This document shows, in pieces, positions 1-7,118 of a stretch of 13,892 nt of DNA; position 1 is the first letter of the stretch, and every line of letters begins with the position of its first letter. A program made the position numbers and the translations under genes. The notes below the pieces were generated by a model that was given only the letters and a program-made list of their open reading frames with translations, was not told where the DNA came from and did not search any database. This DNA is from DATAEU01 sp046735355 (lineage in GTDB: Bacteria; Actinomycetota; UBA4738; HRBIN12): positions 1 through 13,892 of the forward strand of contig JBKPTC010000133.1 in NCBI GenBank assembly GCA_046735355.1, given 5' to 3'.

Positions 1-1149
1 GTTCCCGGGCTCGCCGAGTCCTTCCGCGAGGGATTCGACGTCATCGAGCACGACTCGGGAGCTCGCGCCGTCTACGCGCCCGGCGGCGAGCCGCTGTCCG
101 CGGGTGCGACGCTGGTGAACGCGGCGCTCGGCCGGTCGCTCAGCGCGATCGCCGAGGAAGGGCCTCGCGCGCTGTACGGCGGCGACGTGGGGCTGGCCTA
201 CACGTCCGGCCTCGCCGACGCCGGCTCGACCATGACGATCGAGGACCTCGCCGCACACCGCGGAGATGTGCTCGAGCCGCTCGTGCTCCCGTATCGCGGC
301 CTCGAGATCCGCACCGCCCCGCCGACGTCGCAGGGGTTCTGCATGCTCCAGGCGCTCGCGATCGTCGAGCGCCTCGGGCTCGATCCGGATCCGGTCGGCT
401 CCGACGCCGACGCGATCGCGCTGGCGTTCGTGGCGGCGGCGAACGACCGCAACGCCTACCTCGCCGAGCCGAGCTCGATGACGATCGACGTCGGCGAGCT
501 GCTGTCCGACGCCCACCTGGACGGGCTCGCGGCCGGCGTTCGCGACCGCGTCCAACGCCTGCGCGCCGGAACCGCGCCGCTCGGCGGCACCGCCGGCCTC
601 GTCACGGCGGACGCAGAGGGGTACGCGGTGTCGCTGATCCAGAGCCTGTCGTGGGGATTCGGCGCGGGGATCCTCGAACCGACGACCGGGATCCTGGCGC
701 AGAACCGCGGATCCGGCTTCGTGCTCGACGAGGCGCATCCGAACGCGCTCGCGGCCGGCAAGCGGCCGGCGCACACGCTCATGCCGGTGATGGCACACCG
801 CGACGGGCGGCTCGCCGCGGTCTCGGGCACGATGGGCGGGCCCGCGCATCCGCAGATCAACGCGATGTCGCTGATCCGCTCGCTGCAGCTCGGCATGACG
901 GCCGGCGACGCGGTCGCCGCGCCGCGCTGGATCGCCGAGGGGATCGACGCGATCGCCGGGACCGCGACGGCGGAGGCCGACGTCCCGGCCGCGACCGTCG
1001 ACGCGCTCGAGCGCGCGGGGCTCGCCGTCACGCGGCTCGTACGCCACGATTCCTCGACGGGACACGCGCACCTCATCGTTCGAGGTGACGACGGCGCGTT
1101 CGACGTCGGCACCGATCCGCGGGCCGACGGAAGCGCCGCGGCGTCCTGA
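1..1149 (+). CDS. Gamma-glutamyltransferase family protein, 5'-truncated by the window edge
   Basis: The reading frame is open from base 1 to the TGA at 1147-1149, so only the C-terminal part (about 382 residues) is present. The family are Ntn-hydrolases that split themselves at a Thr, which then becomes the nucleophile for cleaving gamma-glutamyl bonds. The likely Thr codon is 589-591, in GGTAGLV, followed by TADAEGYAVSLIQS. Downstream, NRGSGFVLD, HPNALAAGKRPAHTLMPVM and SGTMGGPAHPQ match the small-subunit signature. The context GGTAGL rather than DTTHxS resembles the YwrD-like branch more than classical glutathione-degrading GGT, so substrate is uncertain. Any signal peptide would lie outside the window. 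The gene ends just before a promoter-like hexamer at 1154. Family call is firm; enzyme activity is inferred. Confidence 0.93.
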   Translation, partial: VPGLAESFREGFDVIEHDSGARAVYAPGGEPLSAGATLVNAALGRSLSAIAEEGPRALYGGDVGLAYTSGLADAGSTMTIEDLAAHRGDVLEPLVLPYRGLEIRTAPPTSQGFCMLQALAIVERLGLDPDPVGSDADAIALAFVAAANDRNAYLAEPSSMTIDVGELLSDAHLDGLAAGVRDRVQRLRAGTAPLGGTAGLVTADAEGYAVSLIQSLSWGFGAGILEPTTGILAQNRGSGFVLDEAHPNALAAGKRPAHTLMPVMAHRDGRLAAVSGTMGGPAHPQINAMSLIRSLQLGMTAGDAVAAPRWIAEGIDAIAGTATAEADVPAATVDALERAGLAVTRLVRHDSSTGHAHLIVRGDDGAFDVGTDPRADGSAAAS

Positions 1150-1153
1150 CGTC

Positions 1154-1159
1154 TACAGT
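1154..1159 (+). promoter_or_regulatory. Candidate -10 hexamer TACAGT for the kinase transcript
   Basis: TACAGT lies so that its first T is 12 nt before ATG 1166, the spacing seen at several other starts in this window. Transcription would begin near 1166, giving either a leaderless mini-ORF or a roughly 32-nt leader for the kinase. No convincing -35 element is visible. Confidence 0.4.
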
Positions 1160-1165
1160 GCCCGC

Positions 1166-1201
1166 ATGCATCGACGTGCGATGCAGCGGAGGGCGATGTG
1201 A
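1166..1201 (+). CDS. Possible 11-codon leader ORF overlapping the kinase start
   Basis: ATG 1166 opens a frame that reads MHRRAMQRRAM and stops at TGA 1199-1201. That TGA overlaps the kinase GTG at 1198-1200 in the arrangement GTGA, typical of translational coupling. The ATG sits 12 nt after the T of the TACAGT hexamer, so it could be read from a leaderless transcript. The kinase Shine-Dalgarno (GGAGGG, about 1188-1193) lies inside the mini-ORF. Being so short, the frame may be chance; the peptide matches nothing I recognise. Confidence 0.25.
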   Translation: MHRRAMQRRAM

Positions 1202-2733
1202 CGCGCGCAAGACGCGAGCGCGATCACGCGCGGGAGCTGATCGACGACCTCGAGGCGGTCGTGTGGGAGGCCGACGCGACCGGTCGGTTCACGTTCGTGA
1301 GCGAGGGCGCCCGGCGCCTCCTCGACATCCCGCCGGAGGCGTGGCGGTCGCCCGACTTCCTTCGCGAGCGCATCGAGCCCGATGACCGGCGGGCCGCCCT
1401 CGGCGCGATCCGGTCGTCGACCGCGGAGGGCCGGCCGTTCGACCTGCAGTTCCGGCTGCGGCGCGACGACGGTTCGACGGTCTGGGTGCGGGCGCTCGGA
1501 CGGCCGGCATCGCGCGGCGGAGGAACCCGCGGGCTCATCTTCGACGTCGGCCGTCAGATGCTCGAGGAGGAACGACGGTCGGAGCTCGAGCTGCGGTACC
1601 AGCGGCTGATCGAGCACCTCCCGGCGATCGTCTACGCCGAGTCGGTGACCGACGACGAGGCGGGCGTCATCTACGTCAGTCCGCAGATCCGGACGATCCT
1701 CGGCATCGACCCGGAGGAATGGATCGGAACGACCGCGGGATGGCTCGCGCACGTGCATCGGGACGATCGAGCGCGCGTCGAGGCGGCCAACGCGCGATCG
1801 GACTCGACGGGCGAGCCGTTCGCCGCCGAGTACCGCGTGATGGCGGCGGACGGCCGCGAGGTGTGGTTCCACGACGAGTCTGCTCTCGTGCGCGACGAGG
1901 ACGGACGACCGCGCTTCTGGCAGGGCGTGATGCTCGACGTGACCGAGCAGCGCCGCGCGACCGAGCTCGAGGCGGCGCTCGTCAGCGAGCGCGCGGCCAC
2001 CGACGCGCTCCGCGAGCTCGACGAGTTGAAGAACACGTTCCTGCAGGCCGTCTCGCACGATCTCCGGACGCCGCTCGCGGCGATCGTCGGGCTGGCGGTG
2101 ACGCTCGAACGCGACGACATCGAACTGTCGCCGGCGGAGGGCCGCGACTTCGCGGCGAGGATCGCCTCGAATGCGCGCAAGCTCGACCGCATCGTGACCG
2201 ACCTGCTCGACCTCGACCGCTTCGGGCGCGGGGACGTCCAGCCGCACCTTCGCGACACCGATGTCGCCGCGTTCGTCGCCCGCGTCGTGGCCGACTCCGA
2301 GGTCGTGGCAGACCGCGAGGTGTCGGTGGACGCGACGCCGGCGACGGCCGAGGTCGATCCCCCGAAGCTCGAGCGCATCGTCGAGAACCTGCTCGCGAAC
2401 ACCGCTCGGCATACCCCGCCCGGAACGCGCGTCTGGGTGCGCGTCCGCGCCCAGGGCGAGGGCGTGGAGATCGACGTCGAGGACGACGGCCCCGGGATCC
2501 CGCCCGCCCTTCGCGAGGCCGTGTTCGAGCCGTTCAACCGGGGCGACGCCACGCTCGACCGCGGAGCCGGCGTCGGCATCGGGCTCGCGCTGGTGCAGCG
2601 GTTCGCGCAGCTGCACGGCGGCCGCGCGTGGGTCGAGGATCGCGACGGCGGCGGCGCGTCCTTCCGGGTGTGGCTGCCCGCGCGCCACGGGTCGTCGACG
2701 GCGGCGCCCGCCGGCGTCGTTCCCGCGGTCTGA
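1198..2733 (+). CDS. Cytoplasmic PAS-PAS sensor histidine kinase
   Basis: A 511-residue kinase with two PAS-type sensor regions (about residues 14-120 and 132-252), a HisKA dimerisation helix (about 275-340) and an HATPase domain (about 385-497). The phospho-acceptor is His287 in AVSHDLRTPLAAI. The N box has Asn397 and Asn401 (VENLLANTARHT), followed by G1 DDGPGIP, the F box FEPFN and G2 GVGIGLALV. No signal peptide or membrane segment is seen, so it should sense a cytoplasmic or diffusible signal; the second PAS segment ends with the usual DVTEQ. GTG 1198 is chosen because GGAGGG lies about 5 nt upstream. No response regulator gene lies beside it, so it is an orphan here. It converges on the nitrobindin gene with a 6-nt gap. 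The ligand is unknown. Confidence 0.95.
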   Translation: MTRARRERDHARELIDDLEAVVWEADATGRFTFVSEGARRLLDIPPEAWRSPDFLRERIEPDDRRAALGAIRSSTAEGRPFDLQFRLRRDDGSTVWVRALGRPASRGGGTRGLIFDVGRQMLEEERRSELELRYQRLIEHLPAIVYAESVTDDEAGVIYVSPQIRTILGIDPEEWIGTTAGWLAHVHRDDRARVEAANARSDSTGEPFAAEYRVMAADGREVWFHDESALVRDEDGRPRFWQGVMLDVTEQRRATELEAALVSERAATDALRELDELKNTFLQAVSHDLRTPLAAIVGLAVTLERDDIELSPAEGRDFAARIASNARKLDRIVTDLLDLDRFGRGDVQPHLRDTDVAAFVARVVADSEVVADREVSVDATPATAEVDPPKLERIVENLLANTARHTPPGTRVWVRVRAQGEGVEIDVEDDGPGIPPALREAVFEPFNRGDATLDRGAGVGIGLALVQRFAQLHGGRAWVEDRDGGGASFRVWLPARHGSSTAAPAGVVPAV

Positions 2734-2739
2734 CGCGGT

Positions 2740-3222
2740 CTACCGGGCGGCGCCGGTGCGTCGCAGCTCGGCGGTGAGATGGCGCGTCGGCTCCTCGCCG
2801 CGCATCGCCATCCACAGCTCGTATCGCAGGACCTCGCCCTCGACCTCGATGCGCCGTCGAAGCGCGGTCACCTCGGCCCCCGTCGCCGTCCTCGGGATCG
2901 CGGTGGCGGCGACGTCGATCGTCGTCGCCTCCCGACGGCCCTCCGAGACCTCGGCGAGCCCGAGGGGATGCGCGAGCGTCAGCTCGACGCGGCCGTCGGC
3001 GCCGGCCCGAACGAATCCGCGCTCGAGGTGCAAGGGCGATCCGTCGTCCAGCGACCAGCTGCGCTCCGCGTAGAGCAGAAACGCGTCGCCGACGTGCTCG
3101 AACGCCATCTCCTCGCCGTACCGGAACGGCTCGCCCGGCGGCCAGACCCCCTCGCCTCGGCCCGTCCAACGACCCAGCAGGAACGCGAGGTCGGCGACGT
3201 CGTCGTGCAGCCGCGGTTCCAC
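2740..3222 (-). CDS. Nitrobindin-type heme-binding beta-barrel (FABP-like) protein
   Basis: A 160-residue protein. The N-terminal signature G17-x-W19-x-G21-x-G23-x-G25 followed by W27-P28 is the nitrobindin motif GxWxGxGxGxYP with Trp for Tyr. The C-terminal RHLTAELRR contains His148, in the place of the family's proximal heme ligand. Known nitrobindins bind ferric heme in a ten-stranded barrel, react with NO and isomerise peroxynitrite to nitrate in the cytoplasm. GTG 3222 is chosen because the motif starts 16 residues later, length then matches the family, and TACGGT lies with its T 12 nt upstream. An open frame continues upstream into the neighbouring gene but reads Arg-rich nonsense. It follows the propeller gene by 41 nt on the same strand but appears to have its own promoter. 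Confidence 0.88.
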   Translation of the reverse strand: MEPRLHDDVADLAFLLGRWTGRGEGVWPPGEPFRYGEEMAFEHVGDAFLLYAERSWSLDDGSPLHLERGFVRAGADGRVELTLAHPLGLAEVSEGRREATTIDVAATAIPRTATGAEVTALRRRIEVEGEVLRYELWMAMRGEEPTRHLTAELRRTGAAR

Positions 3223-3228
3223 GGCCGG

Positions 3229-3234
3229 ACCGTA
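3229..3234 (-). promoter_or_regulatory. Candidate -10 hexamer TACGGT, leaderless nitrobindin promoter
   Basis: On the minus strand TACGGT is followed by six bases and then GTG 3222. There is no Shine-Dalgarno sequence, and the spacing would put transcription start at the start codon. This supports the short nitrobindin start and an mRNA separate from the upstream propeller gene. Confidence 0.45.
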
Positions 3235-3263
3235 GCACCGGTCCGGGCGTGGAGCGGCGAGCG

Positions 3264-5219
3264 CTACGGACCGACGAACAGCGCGTTGACGCCCGAGCCG
3301 AACGACGCGCCGGCGATCGGCGAACCGCTGCCCGGCGAGCCGTTGTTCCACGCGGCCTTGTACAGCTGGCCCGTGGCATCCGTCCAGTACAGGGTTCCGT
3401 TCGCGAGCGTCACGCCGCGCGCGGTCGCCCATTGCGCGGCCGTGTCGGCGACGAATCCCTCGATGCCGCAGTACGCGGGGGTCGCCGTCTGATACGTCGG
3501 GCACGCGCCGAAGATCTCGCTCTCCTGCGAGAAGTACCGCCAGCGGAGCTGCGACTCGCCGGTGACGGTCGCGTACACGTCGCCGCCGTCGTAGAACATG
3601 CCGCTCTGCGTGGCGAGGTGCCACTGGGTGTTCGTGAGGCCGTACAGGTTGATCGCGCTCGGCGATCCGAACGAGCCGTTCGCGAACGTCCGGACGTCGA
3701 CGCCGCCGGCGCTATTGCCCGTGTACAGCCGGTTCCCGAGCATGAAGCCGCCGCGGACGTTCGACGCGGAGCCGCCGAAGGCGACGGTGCTCGTGGCGCC
3801 GAGGTTCGAGCCGTCGAAGCTCGCGCGGACGACGGAGCCGTTTCCGAGCACGGCGTAGAGATTGCCCGGCAGGGTTCGCGGCTGGACGTTCGGAACGGTG
3901 GTGCCGCCGGTGAGCGGGAAGAATCCGAGCCGGCGGTGCACCTCGCCACCGAGCGCCTCGGTATCGCTGCCGACCCACAGCCCGGCCGCCGTCGGAACGA
4001 GCGCGAACGCGCCCACGCCGCGCGTCCGGCCGGGGTTCCACGACAGCGGAACGCCGTTGATCGGATCGAGCCCCGCGATGCCTGACCGCGGAACGGCGCC
4101 CGGCCCCGGCGAGTCGCCGAGGTACGGGTTGTTCTCCCAGCGCTGGTGCCCACCCGTGTAGATGGCCGTGCCGGTCACCGCGACGCTCCACTGCGTGTCG
4201 CCGCCGGAGTAGTCGATCCATTCGGGCAACACGTCGCTGCCACGCGCCGAGGTGTCCCACCGCGTCGTCGTGTCGCACAGCTGCCCGCGCCGGTAGGCGC
4301 CGGTCGTCACGACCGCGAAATACGAGCTGTTCGGCGCGAAGTCCACGTCGCGCATGTACGTGTCGAACGCGAAGCTGCAGTTGGCGGCCGCGAACTTGGT
4401 GGTCCGCCAGTTGGCGAGCGTGGCCGGGTTGGAGGTGAGGTCGAACAACGCGATCTGCTGTCGGTCTTGACCATTCACCTGGGTGAAGTTGCCGATCGCG
4501 ACGAGCGCGGATCCGTTGGGCGCGACGGCGATGTTCTCGATCGACGTCGCGGTACCCGAGCGCGGAACGTCGAACGTGAAGCTCACGTTCGACAGCGGCG
4601 CGCCCGTCGAGGGGTTCAGCGCCGCCAGTCGGTTGCGCACGATGCCGTTGATCTTCGAGAACGCGCCCGACGCGTACAGCGTGCCGTTCACGAGCTCCAG
4701 GTCGGTGACCTTGCTCGAAGCGTTCGCACGGAAGCCCGAGACGAGGCTGCCCGAGAGGTCGACCTTCGCGATCTTCTTCGCCGTCGACCCGTTGACCGTG
4801 GTGAACGCGCCGCCGACGAACACGTTCGTTCCGTCGGTCGCGAGCGCGTTCACGACGCCGTCGAGCGCCGGATGGAAGTTCGGGTCGATCACGCCGGTCG
4901 TCGCGTTGAACGAGAAGAGATAGTTGCGCGTGATCGTCGGCGAGCTCGTGCCGGCCTGCTGGACGGTCGTGAACATGCCGCCGACGACCATGGTGTTGCC
5001 GACCTGCACGATGGCGTAGACGCGGCCGTCGTCCACCCACGGGGTCCATCCGACGGGATCGTCCGAGACGACGTTCGGCTGCGCGACCGGCCCCGCCGAG
5101 GCGGCCGGCGGCGCGAGCGTCAGCGCGACGAGCGCGAGCAGCGACAACGGGGCGGCCACCCGGGCCAGCGGACGGGCGAGGCGGTGGGTCGTGCGGTCGT
5201 CGGGTCGTACGGAGCGCAT
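3264..5219 (-). CDS. Secreted beta-propeller protein (delta-60 / DUF5122-like repeats)
   Basis: A 651-residue exported protein. Basic residues 1-20 lead into a hydrophobic core at about 21-35 and a likely signal-peptidase I site after ASA (residue 42). The mature part repeats a blade-like pattern: VYAIVQVGNTMVVGGMF, NVFVGGAFTTVNG, LYASGAFSKINGI and AIYTGGHQ, each followed by a segment like LAALNPSTG. This is typical of delta-60/DUF5122 propellers of secreted actinobacterial proteins. Several Cys (in AANCSF, GQLCDT, and the pair GACPTY / AYCGIEG) could form disulfides. No LPXTG or C-terminal anchor is seen, so it is probably released or wall-associated. ATG 5219 is preceded by GGGAGGA with about 5-6 nt spacing. 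No enzymatic motif is visible; a binding or structural role is inferred. Confidence 0.85.
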   Translation of the reverse strand: MRSVRPDDRTTHRLARPLARVAAPLSLLALVALTLAPPAASAGPVAQPNVVSDDPVGWTPWVDDGRVYAIVQVGNTMVVGGMFTTVQQAGTSSPTITRNYLFSFNATTGVIDPNFHPALDGVVNALATDGTNVFVGGAFTTVNGSTAKKIAKVDLSGSLVSGFRANASSKVTDLELVNGTLYASGAFSKINGIVRNRLAALNPSTGAPLSNVSFTFDVPRSGTATSIENIAVAPNGSALVAIGNFTQVNGQDRQQIALFDLTSNPATLANWRTTKFAAANCSFAFDTYMRDVDFAPNSSYFAVVTTGAYRRGQLCDTTTRWDTSARGSDVLPEWIDYSGGDTQWSVAVTGTAIYTGGHQRWENNPYLGDSPGPGAVPRSGIAGLDPINGVPLSWNPGRTRGVGAFALVPTAAGLWVGSDTEALGGEVHRRLGFFPLTGGTTVPNVQPRTLPGNLYAVLGNGSVVRASFDGSNLGATSTVAFGGSASNVRGGFMLGNRLYTGNSAGGVDVRTFANGSFGSPSAINLYGLTNTQWHLATQSGMFYDGGDVYATVTGESQLRWRYFSQESEIFGACPTYQTATPAYCGIEGFVADTAAQWATARGVTLANGTLYWTDATGQLYKAAWNNGSPGSGSPIAGASFGSGVNALFVGP

Positions 5220-5346
5220 GGAGTCCTCCCGGGCGTCGTCGGGCAGCCTGGAGTCTCCCGGCCCCCTGGTGCTGGTTCCCCGAGGAGGCTACGGCAAACG
5301 CGGGGCCGAGCATAGGGACCATCCGTCTGCTGGTAGCGTCGTTCCC
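5220..5346. promoter_or_regulatory. Divergent promoter region with two near-palindromes
   Basis: This 127-nt gap separates the minus-strand propeller gene from the plus-strand MOSC gene. It contains GGAGTCCTCC (5220-5229, overlapping the propeller Shine-Dalgarno) and GGAGTCTCC (5250-5258, a perfect palindrome around its central base), starting 30 bp apart. A minus-strand TAGCCT (5286-5291) could be a -10 giving an untranslated leader of about 60 nt for the propeller gene. The operator role of the repeats is a guess. Confidence 0.3.
5334..5339 (+). promoter_or_regulatory. Candidate -10 hexamer TAGCGT, leaderless MOSC promoter
   Basis: TAGCGT is followed by seven bases and ATG 5347. No Shine-Dalgarno sequence precedes that ATG, so a leaderless transcript covering the MOSC and mug genes is likely. 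Confidence 0.45.
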
Positions 5347-6120
5347 ATGCCGTCGGTCGCCCGATTGAACGTCACGCCGGTCAAGTCGACTGCGCTGCAC
5401 CATCCCGACGCCGTCCGGCTCGAGCCGTTCGGTGCGGCCGGAAATCGCGACTTTTTCTTCGTCGACGACGACGGCAGGCTGCAGGGCGGCTCGAAGTTCG
5501 GGCCCTACGTCCAGATCCGGTCCGAGCACGATCCCGACCGCGAGCGGCTGGTCCTGCGGTTTCCGGACGGCGCCGTCGTCGAAGGCGATGCGACCGCTGT
5601 CGGCCAGGCGATCGTCACGAATTTCTACGGCCGCCCGGTGCCCGCGCGCGTGCTCGACGGCCCGTGGTCCGCGGCGGTGTCGGCGTTCGTCGGCCGGCCG
5701 ATCCGGCTCGCCCGGGTCGACACGCCCGGGGACGGCTCGGACATCCGTCCGCTCACGCTCGTGTCCCTCGCGTCGGTCGACGAGCTCAGCCGGCACGGAG
5801 GCGCGCCCGACCGCGTCGATCCGGGCCGGTTCCGCATGCTCATCGAGCTGGACGGGTGCGGTCCGCACGAGGAGGACACGTGGAACGGCCGCCTGCTGTC
5901 GATCGGCGCCGCCGTGATCCGCGTCGGCGAGCCGGTTCCCCGGTGCGTCGTGACGACGCAGGACCCGGCGACCGGGATCCGGGACTTCCCCACTCTGTCC
6001 GTCATCACGCGGTACCGGGGGGTCCGCGACGGCGAGCTGCCGTTCGGCGTGTACGGCGAGGTCGACACGCCGGGTGTCGTCCGCGTCGGCGACGACGTCC
6101 GCGTGCTCGAGCCCGTCTGA
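5347..6120 (+). CDS. MOSC-domain protein with MOSC N-terminal beta-barrel
   Basis: A 257-residue protein. The start LNVTPVKSTALHHPDAVRLE and NRDFFFVDDDG match the MOSC_N barrel (about residues 1-80), and the MOSC domain follows (about 95-255). Cys200 in VPRCVVTTQDPATG is at the conserved MOSC cysteine that binds sulfur or molybdenum cofactor in mARC, YcbX and Moco sulfurase C-domains. Proteins of this architecture are molybdoenzymes that reduce N-hydroxylated compounds or handle sulfur; no ferredoxin domain is attached here, unlike E. coli YcbX. ATG 5347 is chosen because the domain begins at once and a TAGCGT hexamer has its T 13 nt upstream. An in-frame upstream extension is open but lies in the divergent promoter region. 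The mug gene follows after 2 nt, suggesting one mRNA. Substrate unknown. Confidence 0.9.
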   Translation: MPSVARLNVTPVKSTALHHPDAVRLEPFGAAGNRDFFFVDDDGRLQGGSKFGPYVQIRSEHDPDRERLVLRFPDGAVVEGDATAVGQAIVTNFYGRPVPARVLDGPWSAAVSAFVGRPIRLARVDTPGDGSDIRPLTLVSLASVDELSRHGGAPDRVDPGRFRMLIELDGCGPHEEDTWNGRLLSIGAAVIRVGEPVPRCVVTTQDPATGIRDFPTLSVITRYRGVRDGELPFGVYGEVDTPGVVRVGDDVRVLEPV

Positions 6121-6122
6121 CG

Positions 6123-6677
6123 GTGCCGGAGCCGCGGCCGACGCGCGAGGAGCTCGCGGCCGCCGACGGCCGGTCGATCCCGGACGTGCTGGCGCCCGGC
6201 CTTCGGGTCGTGTTCGTCGGCATCAACCCGGGCCTGTACTCGGCCGCGACCGGCCACCACTTCGCCAGACCGGGCAATCGGTTCTGGCCGGCGCTGTTCG
6301 GCGCCGGGTTCACCGATCGCCTCCTGCATCCGAGCCAGGACGTCGAGCTCCCGTCGTTCGGCCTCGGCGTGACGAACGTCGTCGCGCGCGCGACCGCGTC
6401 CGCCGACGAGCTGCGCCCGGACGAGCTGCGGACCGGCGCCGCGGAGCTCGAGCGCAAGATCGAGCGGTTCGCCCCGGCGTGCGTGGCCCTGCTCGGGCTC
6501 GGCGCGTACCGAACCGCGTTCCGTCGGCCCCGCGCCGTCGAGGGCCCGCAGCCCGAGCGTCTCGGCCCGGCCCGCCTGTGGCTGCTGCCGAACCCGAGCG
6601 GCCTGAACGCGCACCACCAGCTGCCGGCGCTGATCGAGCGGTTCGCGGCGCTGCGCGCGGCGACGGAGACGGTGTGA
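6123..6677 (+). CDS. mug: Mismatch-specific G:T/U uracil-DNA glycosylase (MUG family)
   Basis: A 184-residue member of uracil-DNA glycosylase family 2, which removes uracil, ethenocytosine and some thymine from mispairs in base-excision repair. Motif 1 is GINPG (residues 33-37) with Asn35 equivalent to E. coli Mug Asn18. Motif 2 is NPSGLN starting at Asn157. DVLAPGLRVVFVGINPGL, then FARPGNRFW and GAGFTDRLL, are close to E. coli Mug as I recall it. An N-terminal extension of about 17 residues precedes the part that aligns. GTG 6123 begins 2 nt after the MOSC stop without a good ribosome-binding site, so translation is probably coupled to MOSC. Sharing an mRNA with a molybdenum-cofactor protein has no obvious functional logic. 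Confidence 0.93.
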   Translation: MPEPRPTREELAAADGRSIPDVLAPGLRVVFVGINPGLYSAATGHHFARPGNRFWPALFGAGFTDRLLHPSQDVELPSFGLGVTNVVARATASADELRPDELRTGAAELERKIERFAPACVALLGLGAYRTAFRRPRAVEGPQPERLGPARLWLLPNPSGLNAHHQLPALIERFAALRAATETV

Positions 6678-6702
6678 CCGTTTCCGTGCGAGGGCGCTCG
6701 GG

Positions 6703-6708
6703 TAGACG
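6703..6708 (+). promoter_or_regulatory. Candidate -10 hexamer TAGACG, leaderless promoter of the HMA-like gene
   Basis: TAGACG is followed by six bases and GTG 6715. No Shine-Dalgarno is present. The last base is not the usual T, so the match rests mainly on TA and spacing. Confidence 0.35.
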
Positions 6709-6714
6709 CGGCGC

Positions 6715-6942
6715 GTGGAGCCCGTCACCGACCGCCGCGTCTACCGGCTGATGCTGCCCGAGCTCGACGACGGCGAACGCGACGGCGTCCGCGGCAGCCT
6801 CGTCGACCTTCCCGGCGTCGAGGACGTGCGGTTCGCGCTCGAGGGCCACGAGGTGGTCGTGACGGCGGATCCGAACGTCGTCTCCGACGACGAGCTCCTC
6901 GCCGCCGTCGGCGAGACCGGCGTCGAGGCGCATCCGGCCTGA
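6715..6942 (+). CDS. Small HMA-like (heavy-metal-associated fold) protein lacking CxxC
   Basis: A 75-residue protein from GTG 6715. SLVDLPGVEDVRFALEGHEV followed by VVTADPNVVSDDELLAAVGETG follows the beta-alpha-beta-beta-alpha pattern of heavy-metal-associated domains, as in copper chaperones and P-type ATPase N-domains. The first loop, where CxxC binds Cu(I) or Zn(II), reads LPELDDGERDG, and there is no Cys in the whole protein. It therefore cannot bind metal in the canonical way; the acidic loop could bind another ion or the domain could serve protein contacts. The codons have strongly GC-biased third positions, supporting real coding. It lies alone between mug (37-nt gap) and the phosphodiesterase. 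Fold call is moderate, function unknown. Confidence 0.7.
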   Translation: MEPVTDRRVYRLMLPELDDGERDGVRGSLVDLPGVEDVRFALEGHEVVVTADPNVVSDDELLAAVGETGVEAHPA

Positions 6943-7118
6943 GCCGGCGCGGCCCCGCGAGTAGTGGAGACGGCATCGTCCTGCGCTCGAGCGCGATCGG
7001 CTCGTCGTCCAGTTCGCCTCCGTGGGACACCGCATGCTGTCGCGGGCGCTCGTCGACGAGGCGTTGCTCGAGCCGGCCTGACCGGCCGACGGGGCTTCCG
7101 GCCGGGTATCAGAGGCGG
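6943..7118 (+). other. Intergenic stretch with a coding-like fragment lacking a start codon
   Basis: This 176-nt stretch separates the HMA-like gene from the phosphodiesterase. From about 6983 to the TGA at 7079-7081 one frame has nearly uniform G or C third bases and reads LERDRLVVQF, then ASVGHRMLSRALVDEALLEPA. The frame is closed upstream by TAG 6962-6964, and no ATG or GTG occurs in it until GTG 7022. It could be a degraded gene end, a tiny protein with an unusual start, or chance. I recognise no family. Confidence 0.25.
7107..7112 (+). promoter_or_regulatory. Candidate -10 hexamer TATCAG, leaderless phosphodiesterase promoter
   Basis: TATCAG, within GGGTATCAG, is followed by six bases and ATG 7119. 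A GGCGG upstream of the ATG is too close to be a normal Shine-Dalgarno. The final base is not T and no -35 is evident. Confidence 0.35.

Noticed and set aside
1153..2688. A 511-codon open frame on the minus strand opposite the histidine kinase
   Set aside because: It has the same length as the kinase by coincidence of GC-rich codon structure and reads as low-complexity Arg/Glu/Val sequence, while the plus strand has all histidine kinase motifs.
3223..3624. An upstream extension of nitrobindin giving 294 residues
   Set aside because: The added part is Arg-rich, lies over the propeller gene, and the family length and hexamer spacing favour GTG 3222.
5220..5346. A riboswitch (c-di-AMP or c-di-GMP type) in the propeller leader
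   Set aside because: Some GGGGAACC-like pieces are present on the minus strand, but the conserved core motifs of either class are missing and the leader is too short.
3712..5868. A 718-codon minus-strand frame spanning the propeller gene and part of MOSC
   Set aside because: It crosses a divergent promoter region and shows no domain; the propeller has a signal peptide and Shine-Dalgarno in a different frame.
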